From Nisaea sp. (lineage in GTDB: Bacteria; Pseudomonadota; Alphaproteobacteria; Thalassobaculales; Thalassobaculaceae), in the NCBI RefSeq assembly GCF_034670185.1, contig NZ_JAXMNY010000002.1, positions 558,001-622,000 on the forward strand: a stretch of 64,000 bases of DNA, written 5' to 3'. Shown in pieces: positions 1 to 12,962 of this stretch (positions within the stretch are counted from its first letter, which is position 1; every line of letters begins with the position of its first letter). A program made the translations under genes and the position numbers. The notes below the pieces were generated by a model, which was not told where the DNA came from, did not search any database, and was given only the letters and a program-made list of their open reading frames with translations.

Positions 1-1096
1 AACCGCTGAGCGACGGGGTATCCGAGCGGGCCGGGTATGAGAAATCGACATCCTCGAAGCTGACCAGCCCCTTTGCCGGATCGGTCAGGGGAACAGGATT
101 GGCCGGTGCGGAGACGTCGCTCTCCGCCTGCAGGAGGCCCATCAGACGCTCCATGGCGCCCGCGGCCCGCTGCAGGTCGCCAAGGACCTCTGAGAGCGCT
201 CCCGTGGAGCCTGCGACGACAGCGGCATAGAAGACGAAGGCGGAAAGCTCGCCGGCACTGATCCGTCCGGCCAGAACATCCCTGCCGCCGATCCACAGAA
301 TGACGGCGATGGAGCCGAACACCAGCGAGATGACGATAGCGGTCAGGGCCGCACGGGCCCGGATCCGGCCGAGGGCGGCATTCAGCGCATTCTCGACCCG
401 GGTACCGAACCGTTCCCGGTCCACCGGCTCATGGGCGAAGGCCTGCACGGCGCGGATGCCGTAAAGCGTTTCCTCCGCATAGGAGCCGAGATCGGCCACC
501 CTGTCCTGAGTATCGCGGGAAAGCCGCCGCACCTTGCGGCCAAGCACGATGATCGGAATCACCACGATGGGAACGACCAGCAGGACATAGCCGGACAGCT
601 TGGCGCTGGTGATCAGCAGCATGACCAGCGCGCCGGCGAACAACAGCGTGTTGCGCAGGGCGATGGAGACGGAGGAGCCGACCACGGTCTGCACCAGCGT
701 GGTGTCCGTCGCAAGACGAGACAAAAGCTCGCCCGTGCGCGTGGTCTCGAAGAAGCCGGGGCTCAGGGAGATCACGTGATTGAAAACCGCCTTGCGGATA
801 TCGGCCACCACACGCTCGCCGATCCAGGAGACCAGAAAGAACCGCGCATAGCTTGAGCCGGCCAGCAGAACCACCACCCCCATGAGGACGATCACCGCTC
901 GGTCCAGCAGCGCCGGATCGCCCGCCGAGAACCCCTTGTCGACCAGCAGGCGGAGCCCGTTGCCCATGGCCAGCACGGTGACGGCGGCGACGATCAGCGC
1001 AACCGCCGCACCCGCGACCTGCAACCGGTAGGGCCGGACGAATGGCATCAAAGCCCTCAAGGGGCCAAGATTGCGCCGGCTATTCTGTTCGCTCAT
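1..1096 (-). CDS. ABC exporter, MsbA/lipid-type, N-terminal part (cut by window edge)
   Basis: This is the N-terminal ~365 residues of a fused permease-ATPase exporter; the ATPase domain lies beyond the left edge. The ATG at 1096 gives a polar start followed by several long hydrophobic helices, typical of the six-helix exporter transmembrane domain. The helices are joined by the conserved exporter stretch containing FFETTRTGELLSRL. Just before the edge the sequence enters the nucleotide-binding domain (VSFEDVDFSYPARSDTPSLSG), which precedes the Walker A loop. Such half-transporters usually work as homodimers that flip lipids, drugs or peptides. The substrate cannot be told from this part, and MsbA-like lipid export is only one option. 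Confidence 0.85.
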   Translation of the reverse strand, partial: MSEQNSRRNLGPLRALMPFVRPYRLQVAGAAVALIVAAVTVLAMGNGLRLLVDKGFSAGDPALLDRAVIVLMGVVVLLAGSSYARFFLVSWIGERVVADIRKAVFNHVISLSPGFFETTRTGELLSRLATDTTLVQTVVGSSVSIALRNTLLFAGALVMLLITSAKLSGYVLLVVPIVVIPIIVLGRKVRRLSRDTQDRVADLGSYAEETLYGIRAVQAFAHEPVDRERFGTRVENALNAALGRIRARAALTAIVISLVFGSIAVILWIGGRDVLAGRISAGELSAFVFYAAVVAGSTGALSEVLGDLQRAAGAMERLMGLLQAESDVSAPANPVPLTDPAKGLVSFEDVDFSYPARSDTPSLSG

Positions 1097-1222
1097 ATCG
1101 GATTCCCGTAAAAACAGGTCCCTTCGCCCTTGCGCTCGGTCCCTGTCTCCTTTATATCGTCGCGCTCTTATTCACGGATTGATACCCGCGCCCATCAACG
1201 CTCGGGGGCAGGAGTACGAAAA

Positions 1223-1441
1223 ATGAAGGCTGATATCCATCCCGAATATCACGCGATCACAGTCGTGATGACCGATGGCACCGAATACCAGACCCAGTCG
1301 ACCTGGGGTAAAGAGGGCGACACGCTTCGGCTCGAAATCGACCCGCTGACCCATCCGGCTTGGACTGGCCAGCACCGGATCCTCGACAGCGGTGGTCAGG
1401 TTGCGCGCTTCAACAAGCGCTTCGCCAACCTCGGTATTTAA
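1223..1441 (+). CDS. rpmE: 50S ribosomal protein L31
   Basis: The 72-residue product begins MKADIHPEYHAI and carries the alphaproteobacterial L31 signatures MTDGTEY, STWG, HPAWTG and FNKRFA. L31 sits on the large subunit and contributes to the bridge with the small subunit. No CxxC zinc pairs are seen, so this is the zinc-independent form. The ATG at 1223 is preceded by an AGGAGT ribosome-binding site 8 bases upstream. A longer in-frame start at 1130 is possible but would add residues that homologues lack. A strong terminator follows, so the gene is probably monocistronic. Confidence 0.95.
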   Translation: MKADIHPEYHAITVVMTDGTEYQTQSTWGKEGDTLRLEIDPLTHPAWTGQHRILDSGGQVARFNKRFANLGI

Positions 1442-1477
1442 GACCAATTGCCGCAGGCTTCGGCCGGCGGGAACTGA

Positions 1478-1508
1478 AACGGGCGTCCTTCGGGGCGCCC
1501 GTTTTCGT
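1478..1508 (+). terminator. Rho-independent terminator of rpmE
   Basis: AACGGGCGTCC and GGGCGCCCGTT form an 11-pair stem with one G-U pair around a TTCG tetraloop. It is followed by TTTTCGTTT and starts about 37 bases after the rpmE stop. Confidence 0.85.
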
Positions 1509-1524
1509 TTGCGTATTTTTACCT

Positions 1525-1552
1525 CTTGAATCCGATTTTCCCCTTTCCCACG
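1525..1552 (+). promoter_or_regulatory. Candidate heat-shock (RpoH) promoter for hsp20
   Basis: CTTGAA at 1525-1530 and CCCACG at 1547-1552, separated by 16 bases, resemble the sigma-32 -35 and -10 elements. The position would give a leader of roughly 100 bases, which fits the ROSE element below. This is pattern matching only and the -10 match is partial. Confidence 0.3.
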
Positions 1553-1597
1553 TTCTGGTCAGGCGTCGTTGCCGGTTTCGGGACGATGTCTCTGTAA

Positions 1598-1661
1598 CGC
1601 CACCCGGCCAGATATATGGCGGGTGACAAATTGACGACCATGTTGCTTGGAAAGGATATGG
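1598..1661 (+). promoter_or_regulatory. ROSE-type RNA thermometer in the hsp20 leader
   Basis: The leader holds a hairpin of ACCCGGCCA and TGGCGGGT (1602-1624). A second hairpin, 1638-1661, pairs CCAUGUUGCUU with AAGGAUAUGG around a GGA loop. The second hairpin buries the Shine-Dalgarno AAGGA (1652-1656) against a UUGCU box with an opposed G-G. This is the hallmark arrangement of ROSE elements upstream of rhizobial small heat-shock genes, which melt on warming and expose the ribosome-binding site. The spacing also supports translation from the ATG at 1667. The structure was folded by eye. Confidence 0.7.
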
Positions 1662-1666
1662 ACCCT

Positions 1667-2134
1667 ATGCGTACGATCGATTTTTCCCCGATGTTCCGTA
1701 ATTCCGTCGGTTTCGACCGCATGGCGCAGCTTGCCGATACGGCGCTTCGCACCACTGCGGCCGGTAATCAGACGACCTACCCGCCTTACAATATCGAGAA
1801 GGTCAGCGATGACGACTACCGGATCTCGATGGCGGTCGCCGGATTCGCCGAACAGGATATCGACGTCACCGTGAACCAGAATTCCCTCATTATCACCGGT
1901 AAGGTCGAAAAGTCCGACGACGGTGAGAATCGGGAGTTCCTGCATCGCGGCATCGCCGAACGCGCCTTCGAGCGTCGGTTCGAGCTTGCCGATTTCATCA
2001 AGGTGACCGGCGCCAACCTGGAGAATGGACTGCTCCATGTCTCCCTCGTGCGCGAAATCCCCGAAGAGGCGAAACCGCGCAAGATTGAAGTGCGCCCGTC
2101 TGTGAAGGCGATTGAAGGCAAGAAAGCGGCGTAA
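1667..2134 (+). CDS. Small heat-shock protein, Hsp20/IbpA family
   Basis: This is a 155-residue ATP-independent holdase that keeps heat-unfolded proteins soluble until DnaK or ClpB can act. It starts MRTIDFSPMFRNSVGFDR, the usual IbpA-type N-terminus. An alpha-crystallin domain follows (YPPYNIEK, YRISMAVAGF, LHRGIAERAFERRFEL, NGLLHVSLVREIPE). In-frame upstream ATGs at 1616 and 1658 exist, but the ROSE hairpin places the ribosome-binding site for the ATG at 1667. Expression is probably controlled twice, by a heat-shock promoter and by the thermometer. A second, divergent paralogue lies at 18269. The gene is closed by a strong terminator facing the convergent GST gene. Confidence 0.93.
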   Translation: MRTIDFSPMFRNSVGFDRMAQLADTALRTTAAGNQTTYPPYNIEKVSDDDYRISMAVAGFAEQDIDVTVNQNSLIITGKVEKSDDGENREFLHRGIAERAFERRFELADFIKVTGANLENGLLHVSLVREIPEEAKPRKIEVRPSVKAIEGKKAA

Positions 2135-2165
2135 CCCCCACCGCTTTTCTGACTTCCGAATGAAG

Positions 2166-2206
2166 AATGCCCGGATCGCCTCCACTCGGTCCGGGCATTT
2201 TATTTT
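2166..2206 (+). terminator. Terminator between hsp20 and the gltDB-GST operon
   Basis: AATGCCCGGA (2166-2175) pairs perfectly with TCCGGGCATT (2190-2199), followed by a T-rich run. It lies between convergent genes. The A residues on the far side could let it work in both directions, but the T-tract favours the plus strand. Confidence 0.8.
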
Positions 2207-2227
2207 CTCCGCGGCCGGGATGACGAA

Positions 2228-2820
2228 TTAGGCCAGCTCCAGCGCTGTCTCGCAGCGGGTGATCCAAGCGGTGAGGCTAGGGCGCTTGGACAGGTCGAAA
2301 CCGCCCTCTCCCGCCAGCCGCGTGTAGGCGAGCAAGGATATGTCCGCCACGGACAAGGCTTCACCGACCAGGAAGCTCCTGCCCGCAAGCTGGGCTTCCA
2401 TATGGTCCAGCGCCGCCTCGGCCCGCTCCACCCGCCAGGCTTCGCGCTCGTCAGCCGACTTACCCTGATAGACCATGTGGAATCGGCAGACGGCGACATA
2501 GGGCTCGTGGCTGTACTGCTCCCAGAACAGCCATTCGTTCACCTTGGCCCGCAGGAACGGGTCTTCCGGCAGCAGCGCCGTATTCTCCGCCAGATAGAGC
2601 AGGATCGCGTTGGATTGGGCCAGCGTTCTACCACCGCCGAAATCCACCGCCGGCACCTGACCCGCCGGATTCACCGCCAGAAACTCCGGCGTTCGGCTTT
2701 CGCCCGTCATGATGTCTACATCGACGAAGCGATAGTCGAGGCCGAGCCAGTCGGCCGCGAAGACGATCTTCAGGCAATTGCCGGAGCGCCGGTCGCCATA
2801 AAGCGTGAAGGCTGACGTAC

Positions 2821-2824
<4 letters not shown>
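2228..2824 (-). CDS. Glutathione S-transferase family protein
   Basis: The 198-residue protein has the two-domain GST layout. Residues 1-80 form a thioredoxin-like fold with the glutathione-site pattern YGDRRSGNCLK and the cis-proline VPAVD, followed by the SNAILLYLAE helix. The rest is the helical C-terminal domain, including the N-capping motif SVADISLLAY. It starts at a GTG whose bases overlap the gltB stop (GTGA), so it is translationally coupled to gltB. A longer frame runs back into gltB but is a shadow. Its substrate is unknown. Sharing an operon with glutamate synthase is suggestive, since glutamate feeds glutathione, but this is inference. Confidence 0.85.
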
Positions 2825-7374
<4,550 letters not shown>

Positions 7375-7390
7375 ATCGATCACCCTCGGC

Positions 7391-8833
7391 TCAGGAAGCG
7401 AGATCGAGCGCGGCGTTAGCCTTTTGCTCGATATAGGCATGCATTTGATCGGCAACGTCACGGCCGTCACGAACGGCCCAGACCACCAGGGAGGCACCGC
7501 GCACGATGTCCCCTGCGGCGAAGACGCCATCAAGGCTGGTCATCATGGTCGAGAAGTCGATTGAGAGCGTGCCCCAGCGGGACACCTTCAACTCGTCCTC
7601 GCCGAACATGACCGGCATATCCTCGGGATCAAAACCGAGCGCCAGGATCGCAATATCGGCCGGGATCGTGAAGCTGCTGTCCGCGACCACCTCAGGCGCC
7701 TGACGACCGGTCGCGTCCGGCACACCAAGATGAATGCGATGGCAGCGCACGCCGTCCACGACATCGTCACCGGTGAAGGCCTCGGGGGCCGACAACCACA
7801 TGAACTCGACGCCTTCTTCCTCGGCGTTCTGCACCTCGCGCTGGGAGCCCGGCATGTTGGCCTTGTCCCGGCGATAGACGCATTTCACCGACTTCGCGCC
7901 CTGACGAATAGCCGTGCGCACACAGTCCATCGCCGTATCGCCGCCGCCGATGACGACAACGTTCTTGCCCTCGGCATTCAGGCTGCCGTCTTCGAAAGCG
8001 GGCACGCTATCGCCCAACCCCTTGCGGTTGGAGGCCGTCAAATAATCCAGCGCCGGGTGGACATTGCCGAGACCGACGCCCGGGCATTTCATGTCCCGCG
8101 CCTTGTAGACGCCCGTCGCCACCAGAACCGCGTCGTGCTTCTCGCGCAGCTCAGCGACGGTGATGTCCTTGCCGACATCGACGCCGGTATGGAAGTGAAT
8201 GCCGCTCTCTTCCAGAACCCGGGTACGGCGCTGGACGACATCTTTCTCCAGCTTGAAATTAGGGATGCCGTAGATCATCAGGCCGCCGATCCGGTCATAC
8301 CGGTCGTAGACATGAACCTGGTAGCCGCGCTTGCGGAGCTGCTCCGCTGCTGCGAGCCCGCCGGGACCGCCACCGATGATACCGACGCTTTCCTTACGCT
8401 CTTGCACCGGCTTCACCGGCTTCACCCAACCCTGCTCGAAGGCGGTCTCGGTGATATATTTCTCGACGGAGCCAATGGTGACCGACTCAAAGCCCTTTTC
8501 GATCACGCAATTGCCTTCACAAAGACGATCCTGCGGACAGATACGGCCACAGATCTCCGGGAAATTGTTCGTCGCACTGGAGATCTCGTAGGCTTCTTCC
8601 AGCCGGCCTTCGGCCGTCAGCATCAGCCAATCGGGGATGTTGTTTGAAAGCGGGCAATGCACCTGACAATAGGGCACGCCGCACTGGGAGCACCGGCCAG
8701 CCTGCTCCGCAGCTTGATCCTCGACGAACTCGTCGTAGATCTCGCCAAAATCCTGCCGGCGCGCATCGGCTTCGCGCTTGGACGGCATCCGCTTCGCGGT
8801 GTGGACGAACTTCAGCATACGGTCGGTGGTCAT
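7391..8833 (-). CDS. gltD: Glutamate synthase (NADPH) small subunit
   Basis: This 480-residue beta subunit takes electrons from NADPH and passes them through FAD and iron-sulfur clusters to GltB. Two cysteine groups near the N-terminus (CSQCGVPYCQVHC and CGRICPQDRLCEGNC) match its 4Fe-4S sites. The FAD site is GIIGGGPGGLAAAE and the NADPH site is VVIGGGDTAMDC. The ATG at 8833 has a GGGAGAG ribosome-binding site. An upstream in-frame ATG at 8920 would add 29 residues not usual for the family. It is the first gene of the operon, with the leader and promoter in the following gap. The hairpin GGCCC-GAA-GGGCC sits just before the ribosome-binding site. Confidence 0.97.
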   Translation of the reverse strand: MTTDRMLKFVHTAKRMPSKREADARRQDFGEIYDEFVEDQAAEQAGRCSQCGVPYCQVHCPLSNNIPDWLMLTAEGRLEEAYEISSATNNFPEICGRICPQDRLCEGNCVIEKGFESVTIGSVEKYITETAFEQGWVKPVKPVQERKESVGIIGGGPGGLAAAEQLRKRGYQVHVYDRYDRIGGLMIYGIPNFKLEKDVVQRRTRVLEESGIHFHTGVDVGKDITVAELREKHDAVLVATGVYKARDMKCPGVGLGNVHPALDYLTASNRKGLGDSVPAFEDGSLNAEGKNVVVIGGGDTAMDCVRTAIRQGAKSVKCVYRRDKANMPGSQREVQNAEEEGVEFMWLSAPEAFTGDDVVDGVRCHRIHLGVPDATGRQAPEVVADSSFTIPADIAILALGFDPEDMPVMFGEDELKVSRWGTLSIDFSTMMTSLDGVFAAGDIVRGASLVVWAVRDGRDVADQMHAYIEQKANAALDLAS

Positions 8834-9185
8834 GACACTCTCTCCCATGGCCCTTCGGGCCTTATTCCTCTTCAGGCTTGCCGCCGCCCGAATTGTCATT
8901 CTGACGGCACTATACCTCATCGGGGAGCGCCTATCTACGGAAAGGAAACAAAAAGGTCAATAGTTAGGACTAATTTTCTTGACTGACGAGCGTGCACTTG
9001 TGGCGCACAACAGCATACGCAGACCGTCACCAATATTTAGTACCGAAACGAGACTTTATGCAATATTCTTTCTGTCGCAACGGGATGTTATAGTCTTATG
9101 CACGTTATAGGCAGGAGATCGGGGGCTCCGGCGACATTCGTGGCATTCCTTACACCCTCGACAAAACCAAGACCGGAGCTCGACG
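8834..9185. other. Divergent intergenic region, gltD / uppP
   Basis: These 352 bases hold no convincing gene. For gltD, a TATAGT at 8909-8914 on the minus strand is a possible -10 without a good -35. A GGCCC/GGGCC hairpin lies in its leader (about 8850-8864). For uppP, TATAGT at 9089-9094 on the plus strand is a possible -10, again with a poor -35. No sigma-54 or NtrC site is evident by eye. Confidence 0.4.
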
Positions 9186-9986
9186 GTGCCAATCCTTCAT
9201 CTGGCTATTCTCGCCCTTGTTCAGGGCATCACCGAATTCCTGCCCATCTCATCCAGCGGCCATCTTGTCCTCGTCCCCCATGTGATGCAGTGGCAGGATC
9301 AGGGTCTCTTGCTGGACGTTGCAGTCCATGTCGGCACGCTCGGCGCCGTCATGGTCTACGCTTGGCGCGAAATCGGCATGATGCTCAGCGGCTCCTGGAA
9401 ACTGATGCGGGGACGCGTCGATCAGGGCACGCGCCTGATGCTGCAAGTCATCCTCGGTTCGATCCCGGTCGTCATTGCCGGCTACGCAATCGCCAAATAT
9501 GCCGGCGGCATGTTGCGCAGCGTGGAAATCATCGGCTGGACCACGCTCGGCTTTGGTGTGTTGCTGGGGGTGGCGGACCGGGTCGGCATGACAGTCCGGC
9601 GGCTTGAGCACATGAGTTACGGCAGCGCACTTGCCATCGGCATGGCACAGGTGCTCGCCCTGATACCCGGCACCAGCCGTTCCGGCATCACCATGACCAT
9701 GGCCCGGTTCCTGGGCTTCGAGCGAGCCGATGCGGCGCGCTTCTCTCTGTTGCTTTCGATCCCGGCAATCGCTGGCGCCGGCACCCTCTCCGGCATCGAA
9801 CTCTGGCAAAGCGGCAATGTCAGCCTGACCCGTGACGCCCTGACAGCAGCTGGCCTCTCCTTTGCCTCGGCCCTCGTCGCCATCATGCTGATGATGACCT
9901 GGCTGAAACATGCCGGGTTCATGCCTTTCGTGGTCTACCGGATCCTGCTCGGCGCCCTGCTGCTCTATCTGGTTTATGCCGCCTGA
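9186..9986 (+). CDS. uppP: Undecaprenyl-diphosphatase
   Basis: The 266-residue multi-pass inner-membrane enzyme removes one phosphate from undecaprenyl diphosphate, recycling the lipid carrier for peptidoglycan and other surface polymers. It was once named BacA for bacitracin resistance. Active-site motifs are QGITEFLPISSSGH near the N-terminus (Gln13 to His26) and PGTSRSGITMT near residue 160. About eight hydrophobic helices are visible. Translation starts at a GTG preceded by GGAG. No partner gene is obvious, and the next gene starts 94 bases later. Confidence 0.95.
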   Translation: MPILHLAILALVQGITEFLPISSSGHLVLVPHVMQWQDQGLLLDVAVHVGTLGAVMVYAWREIGMMLSGSWKLMRGRVDQGTRLMLQVILGSIPVVIAGYAIAKYAGGMLRSVEIIGWTTLGFGVLLGVADRVGMTVRRLEHMSYGSALAIGMAQVLALIPGTSRSGITMTMARFLGFERADAARFSLLLSIPAIAGAGTLSGIELWQSGNVSLTRDALTAAGLSFASALVAIMLMMTWLKHAGFMPFVVYRILLGALLLYLVYAA

Positions 9987-10080
9987 CGGAAGGGATTGAT
10001 GCCGGATAAGGCATCGACCGCAACCGGCGGTATTTCTAGACTTCCGACAAAACCAAACCTAATCGCCAGGGAGGCGGCAT

Positions 10081-10932
10081 ATGAAGTTCGCGACTTTTGA
10101 ATTGGCGGGAAAACCGGTCTGGGGCCTGGCATCGGACAAAGGGTTGCAAGCAGTCGATGCCGCCACACTCGCCCGCTATCCGAGCCTGAAGGCCGCCATC
10201 GCGGCGGACGCCCTGGCGTCGGTCGGCTCCGCCCTGAAAGACAGCGCCCCCTCGGTCACGCTGGCGGACGCGCATTTCCTGCCGGTCATTCCCGATCCGG
10301 AGAAGATTCTCTGTGTTGGTCTGAATTACGAGGCACACCGCATCGAAGGCGGCTGGCCGGAAGTCGAAAACCCAACGATCTTCGGCCGCTTTGCCAACTC
10401 GCAGATCGGCCACCGCCAGCCGATGATCAAGCCGAAGGTCTCGGACAAGCTCGATTACGAAGCCGAGCTCGCCGTCATCATCGGCAAACCAGGCCGTCAC
10501 ATCGCTGAGGCCGATGCCATGGATCATGTCGCGGGTTATGCCTGCTACAACGAGGGCAGCGTGCGTGATTGGCAGCGCCATACCACCCAGTTCACCCCGG
10601 GCAAAAACTTCATCGGCACCGGCGCGTTCGGGCCATGCCTGGTCACGAAAGACGAGATTTCAGATCTCGGCCCCCTGGTGATGGAAGCCCGCCTGAATGG
10701 CGAGGTGATGCAGCATACGAAACTCGACGATCTGATTTTCTCGGTCCCGCGCCTGATCAATTACATCAGCACCTTCACCGAGCTGGTCCCGGGCGATGTC
10801 ATCGTCACCGGCACGCCGGGCGGCGTCGGCTCCCGCCGCGACCCGCAGGTCTGGATGAAGCCCGGCGACGAGATCGTGATCGAGATCGACAAGATCGGCT
10901 TGCTGTCCAACACCATCGTCGCGGAAGCCTGA
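10081..10932 (+). CDS. Fumarylacetoacetate hydrolase family protein
   Basis: The 283-residue protein has the FAH C-terminal fold. Conserved features are ILCVGLNYEAHR, the metal-binding region KLDYEAELAVIIGK, the segment GKNFIGTGAFGPCLV and the closing VIVTGTPGGVG. Members hydrolyse or isomerise carbon-carbon bonds in 2-oxo acids, for example acylpyruvates and aromatic meta-cleavage products. The exact substrate cannot be set from sequence. The stop codon is 4 bases before the following metallo-hydrolase, so the two are an operon and may act in one catabolic route. Confidence 0.9.
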   Translation: MKFATFELAGKPVWGLASDKGLQAVDAATLARYPSLKAAIAADALASVGSALKDSAPSVTLADAHFLPVIPDPEKILCVGLNYEAHRIEGGWPEVENPTIFGRFANSQIGHRQPMIKPKVSDKLDYEAELAVIIGKPGRHIAEADAMDHVAGYACYNEGSVRDWQRHTTQFTPGKNFIGTGAFGPCLVTKDEISDLGPLVMEARLNGEVMQHTKLDDLIFSVPRLINYISTFTELVPGDVIVTGTPGGVGSRRDPQVWMKPGDEIVIEIDKIGLLSNTIVAEA

Positions 10933-10936
10933 TCCA

Positions 10937-11827
10937 GTGGCGACGGTCATTCCCTTCGACCGGAATTTTGAGCCGCCCTATGGTGTGGTCGAGCGGCTCG
11001 CCCCCGGTCTCCGGCGGATCGTCGCCCGCAATCCCGGTCCCTTCACCTTCCGGGGAACGGCGACCTTCATCGTCGGCGAAGGGAATGTCGCCGTGATCGA
11101 TCCGGGGCCGGACCTCCCCGATCACGTCTCCGCACTGCTGGCCGGGCTCGGGGAGGAAACAGTCAGCCATATTCTGGTGACCCACACCCACCTCGACCAT
11201 TCCCCGGCTGCCGCCGCCCTCAAGGCCGCGACCGGCGCACCAACTTATGGCTTCGGCCCGCATGGCCGCGGTCCGGACGGCATTGAGGCTGGCGGAGACG
11301 CGGATTTCACACCGGATGTCACACTCAAGCATGGCGATGCGGTAGAGGGCAAAGGCTGGCGGCTGGAAGCCTTGCACACGCCGGGACACACCTCGAACCA
11401 TCTTGCTTTCGCGTGGCCGGATCGGAAAATCCTGTTTCCCGGCGATCTCGTGATGGGCTGGTCTACCAGCGTGATCTCGCCGCCGGACGGAAATATGGGC
11501 GACTACCTCAGAAGCCTGGACCGGCTGCTGGAACGGGACGACGAAATCTACTGGCCGACCCATGGCGGGCCGATCCGGAACCCGAAACCTTTCGTCGAGG
11601 CATTCATCGCTCACCGCCGAGACCGGGAAGAAGAAATCCTTGCCTGTCTCCGGGATGGCCAGGAGTTCATTGCAGACATGATCCCGGCGATATACGCCGA
11701 TGTGCCGCCGGCCGTACACGGCGCCGCCGCACGCTCCCTGCTTGCTGCCCTGATCTACCTCGTGGAGAGTGGACGGGTACGTTGTGACGGCGCGGTCGAT
11801 GAAGAGAGCCGGTTCGGCTTGCCCTGA
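10937..11827 (+). CDS. Metallo-beta-lactamase fold hydrolase, LACTB2-like
   Basis: The 296-residue protein carries the zinc motif THTHLDH (His83, His85, Asp87, His88). Further ligands are HTPGHTSNH and FPGDLVMG, and a later THGGP. A C-terminal helical region about 60 residues long (ADVPPAVHGAAARSLLAALIYL) matches the winged-helix tail of LACTB2-type enzymes. These include ribonucleases and glyoxalase-II-like thioesterases. It starts at a GTG four bases after the FAH-family gene. With the FAH neighbour, a thioester or ester hydrolysis role is plausible, but unproven. Confidence 0.88.
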   Translation: MATVIPFDRNFEPPYGVVERLAPGLRRIVARNPGPFTFRGTATFIVGEGNVAVIDPGPDLPDHVSALLAGLGEETVSHILVTHTHLDHSPAAAALKAATGAPTYGFGPHGRGPDGIEAGGDADFTPDVTLKHGDAVEGKGWRLEALHTPGHTSNHLAFAWPDRKILFPGDLVMGWSTSVISPPDGNMGDYLRSLDRLLERDDEIYWPTHGGPIRNPKPFVEAFIAHRRDREEEILACLRDGQEFIADMIPAIYADVPPAVHGAAARSLLAALIYLVESGRVRCDGAVDEESRFGLP

Positions 11828-11961
11828 ATAGGGAATACGAACTCGCAGCAAACCAATAAGTGAAATTGTGCGCTAACAGTCAGCCAACCTCGAGTACGAT
11901 GAGTCGCGTATTCAGAAACGACCAACCTTCAAGCATAGCTTAAACGAACTGGAGATGAGGT

Positions 11962-12942
11962 TTGGGTGAATCAAACGCAAACGATGCCGAATTACACAAC
12001 AGCATTCTGATCTCCGTCTATACAGCCGAAAACGCAGAGCAATTTGATGTTGCGGAAGAGATTCTCGCGAAAGCGATCCGACAGCAAATATCGCCGGGGC
12101 ATACGGCCCTCTATCTTGGCGAGCTCGCCCTTATCAATCTTGCACGCGGACGGTACGAAAAGGTTTTGGATATCTGCGGAAACTTGCTTGCCAACAGTTC
12201 CCAAATCGAAGCTCAATTCCCATACCTCTATTTGAACCTCCTTGCCTGTCAGGAGATAACGATCTTTCTGCAGGCAGGAAACGATGTCGCTGAAGTCCCG
12301 TTCCACGGCCATACCCTGAAATTCGCGATCTCCGGGCTCAACAGCGAACTCGAGATTCAGCATATCCGGCAGAAGCTTTACGAACCGGAAGAAGTCGACC
12401 TTATTCTGAAGCATATGGGTGAGGACGATATCGTCCTCGATCTCGGAGCGAATGTTGGCAACCACGCCATTGCGTTGGCAACGGCCCGCCCGAACGCAAC
12501 AATCCACGTCTTCGAGCCGATCAAGAAAACCTGCGAGCTTCTGCGCCGGAATATTGCGCTCAACGACCTGAAGAACATCGACGCCTCGAACCTCGATATC
12601 GCGGTCGATGCTGAAGACGGTGTGCTCAACATGGTGCAGCGAATCAACCTGGCTAGCAGCCGCGAAGCCACCGAAGGCATCGGCCCTGCGATTCCGAAAC
12701 GCGCCTTAAGAGCGCTTTGGCCCGAGCGGGTCGATTTCATCAAGATGGACGTCGAGGGTGCGGAGCTGCGCATTATCAAATCGGTGCTGGATCTCATCCG
12801 CAGAGACCGCACCAAAATCATTCTAGAATGCTACAAAACCACGGCAGAGCAGGATTTTGCGGACCTGGCCGCACTCGGCCTGGAACAGATCGAGTGCATC
12901 GAACAATCGGCCGTTTTCAACGTCCTCGTTCAGCCCAGATAG
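11962..12942 (+). CDS. FkbM family methyltransferase with helical N-terminal domain
   Basis: The 326-residue protein has two parts. Residues 1-100 are helical and TPR-like (AEEILAKAIRQQ, YLGELALINLARGRYEKVLDI). Residues 130-320 form a class-I SAM methyltransferase with VLDLGANVGNHAIALA (motif I), IHVFEPI (motif II) and the FkbM mark FIKMDVEGAE. FkbM enzymes usually O-methylate sugars or polyketides. It starts at a TTG preceded by GGAGATGAGG; the nearby GTG at 11966 is in a frame that soon stops. It lies alone, with no other glycan gene beside it, so the target is unknown. Confidence 0.85.
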   Translation: MGESNANDAELHNSILISVYTAENAEQFDVAEEILAKAIRQQISPGHTALYLGELALINLARGRYEKVLDICGNLLANSSQIEAQFPYLYLNLLACQEITIFLQAGNDVAEVPFHGHTLKFAISGLNSELEIQHIRQKLYEPEEVDLILKHMGEDDIVLDLGANVGNHAIALATARPNATIHVFEPIKKTCELLRRNIALNDLKNIDASNLDIAVDAEDGVLNMVQRINLASSREATEGIGPAIPKRALRALWPERVDFIKMDVEGAELRIIKSVLDLIRRDRTKIILECYKTTAEQDFADLAALGLEQIECIEQSAVFNVLVQPR

Positions 12943-12962
12943 CGCTCCGGCAGGCCGGCTTC

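Noticed and set aside
9060..9100. Promoter for uppP
   Set aside because: TATAGT is present but the -35 region is a poor match, so it is mentioned only in the intergenic entry.
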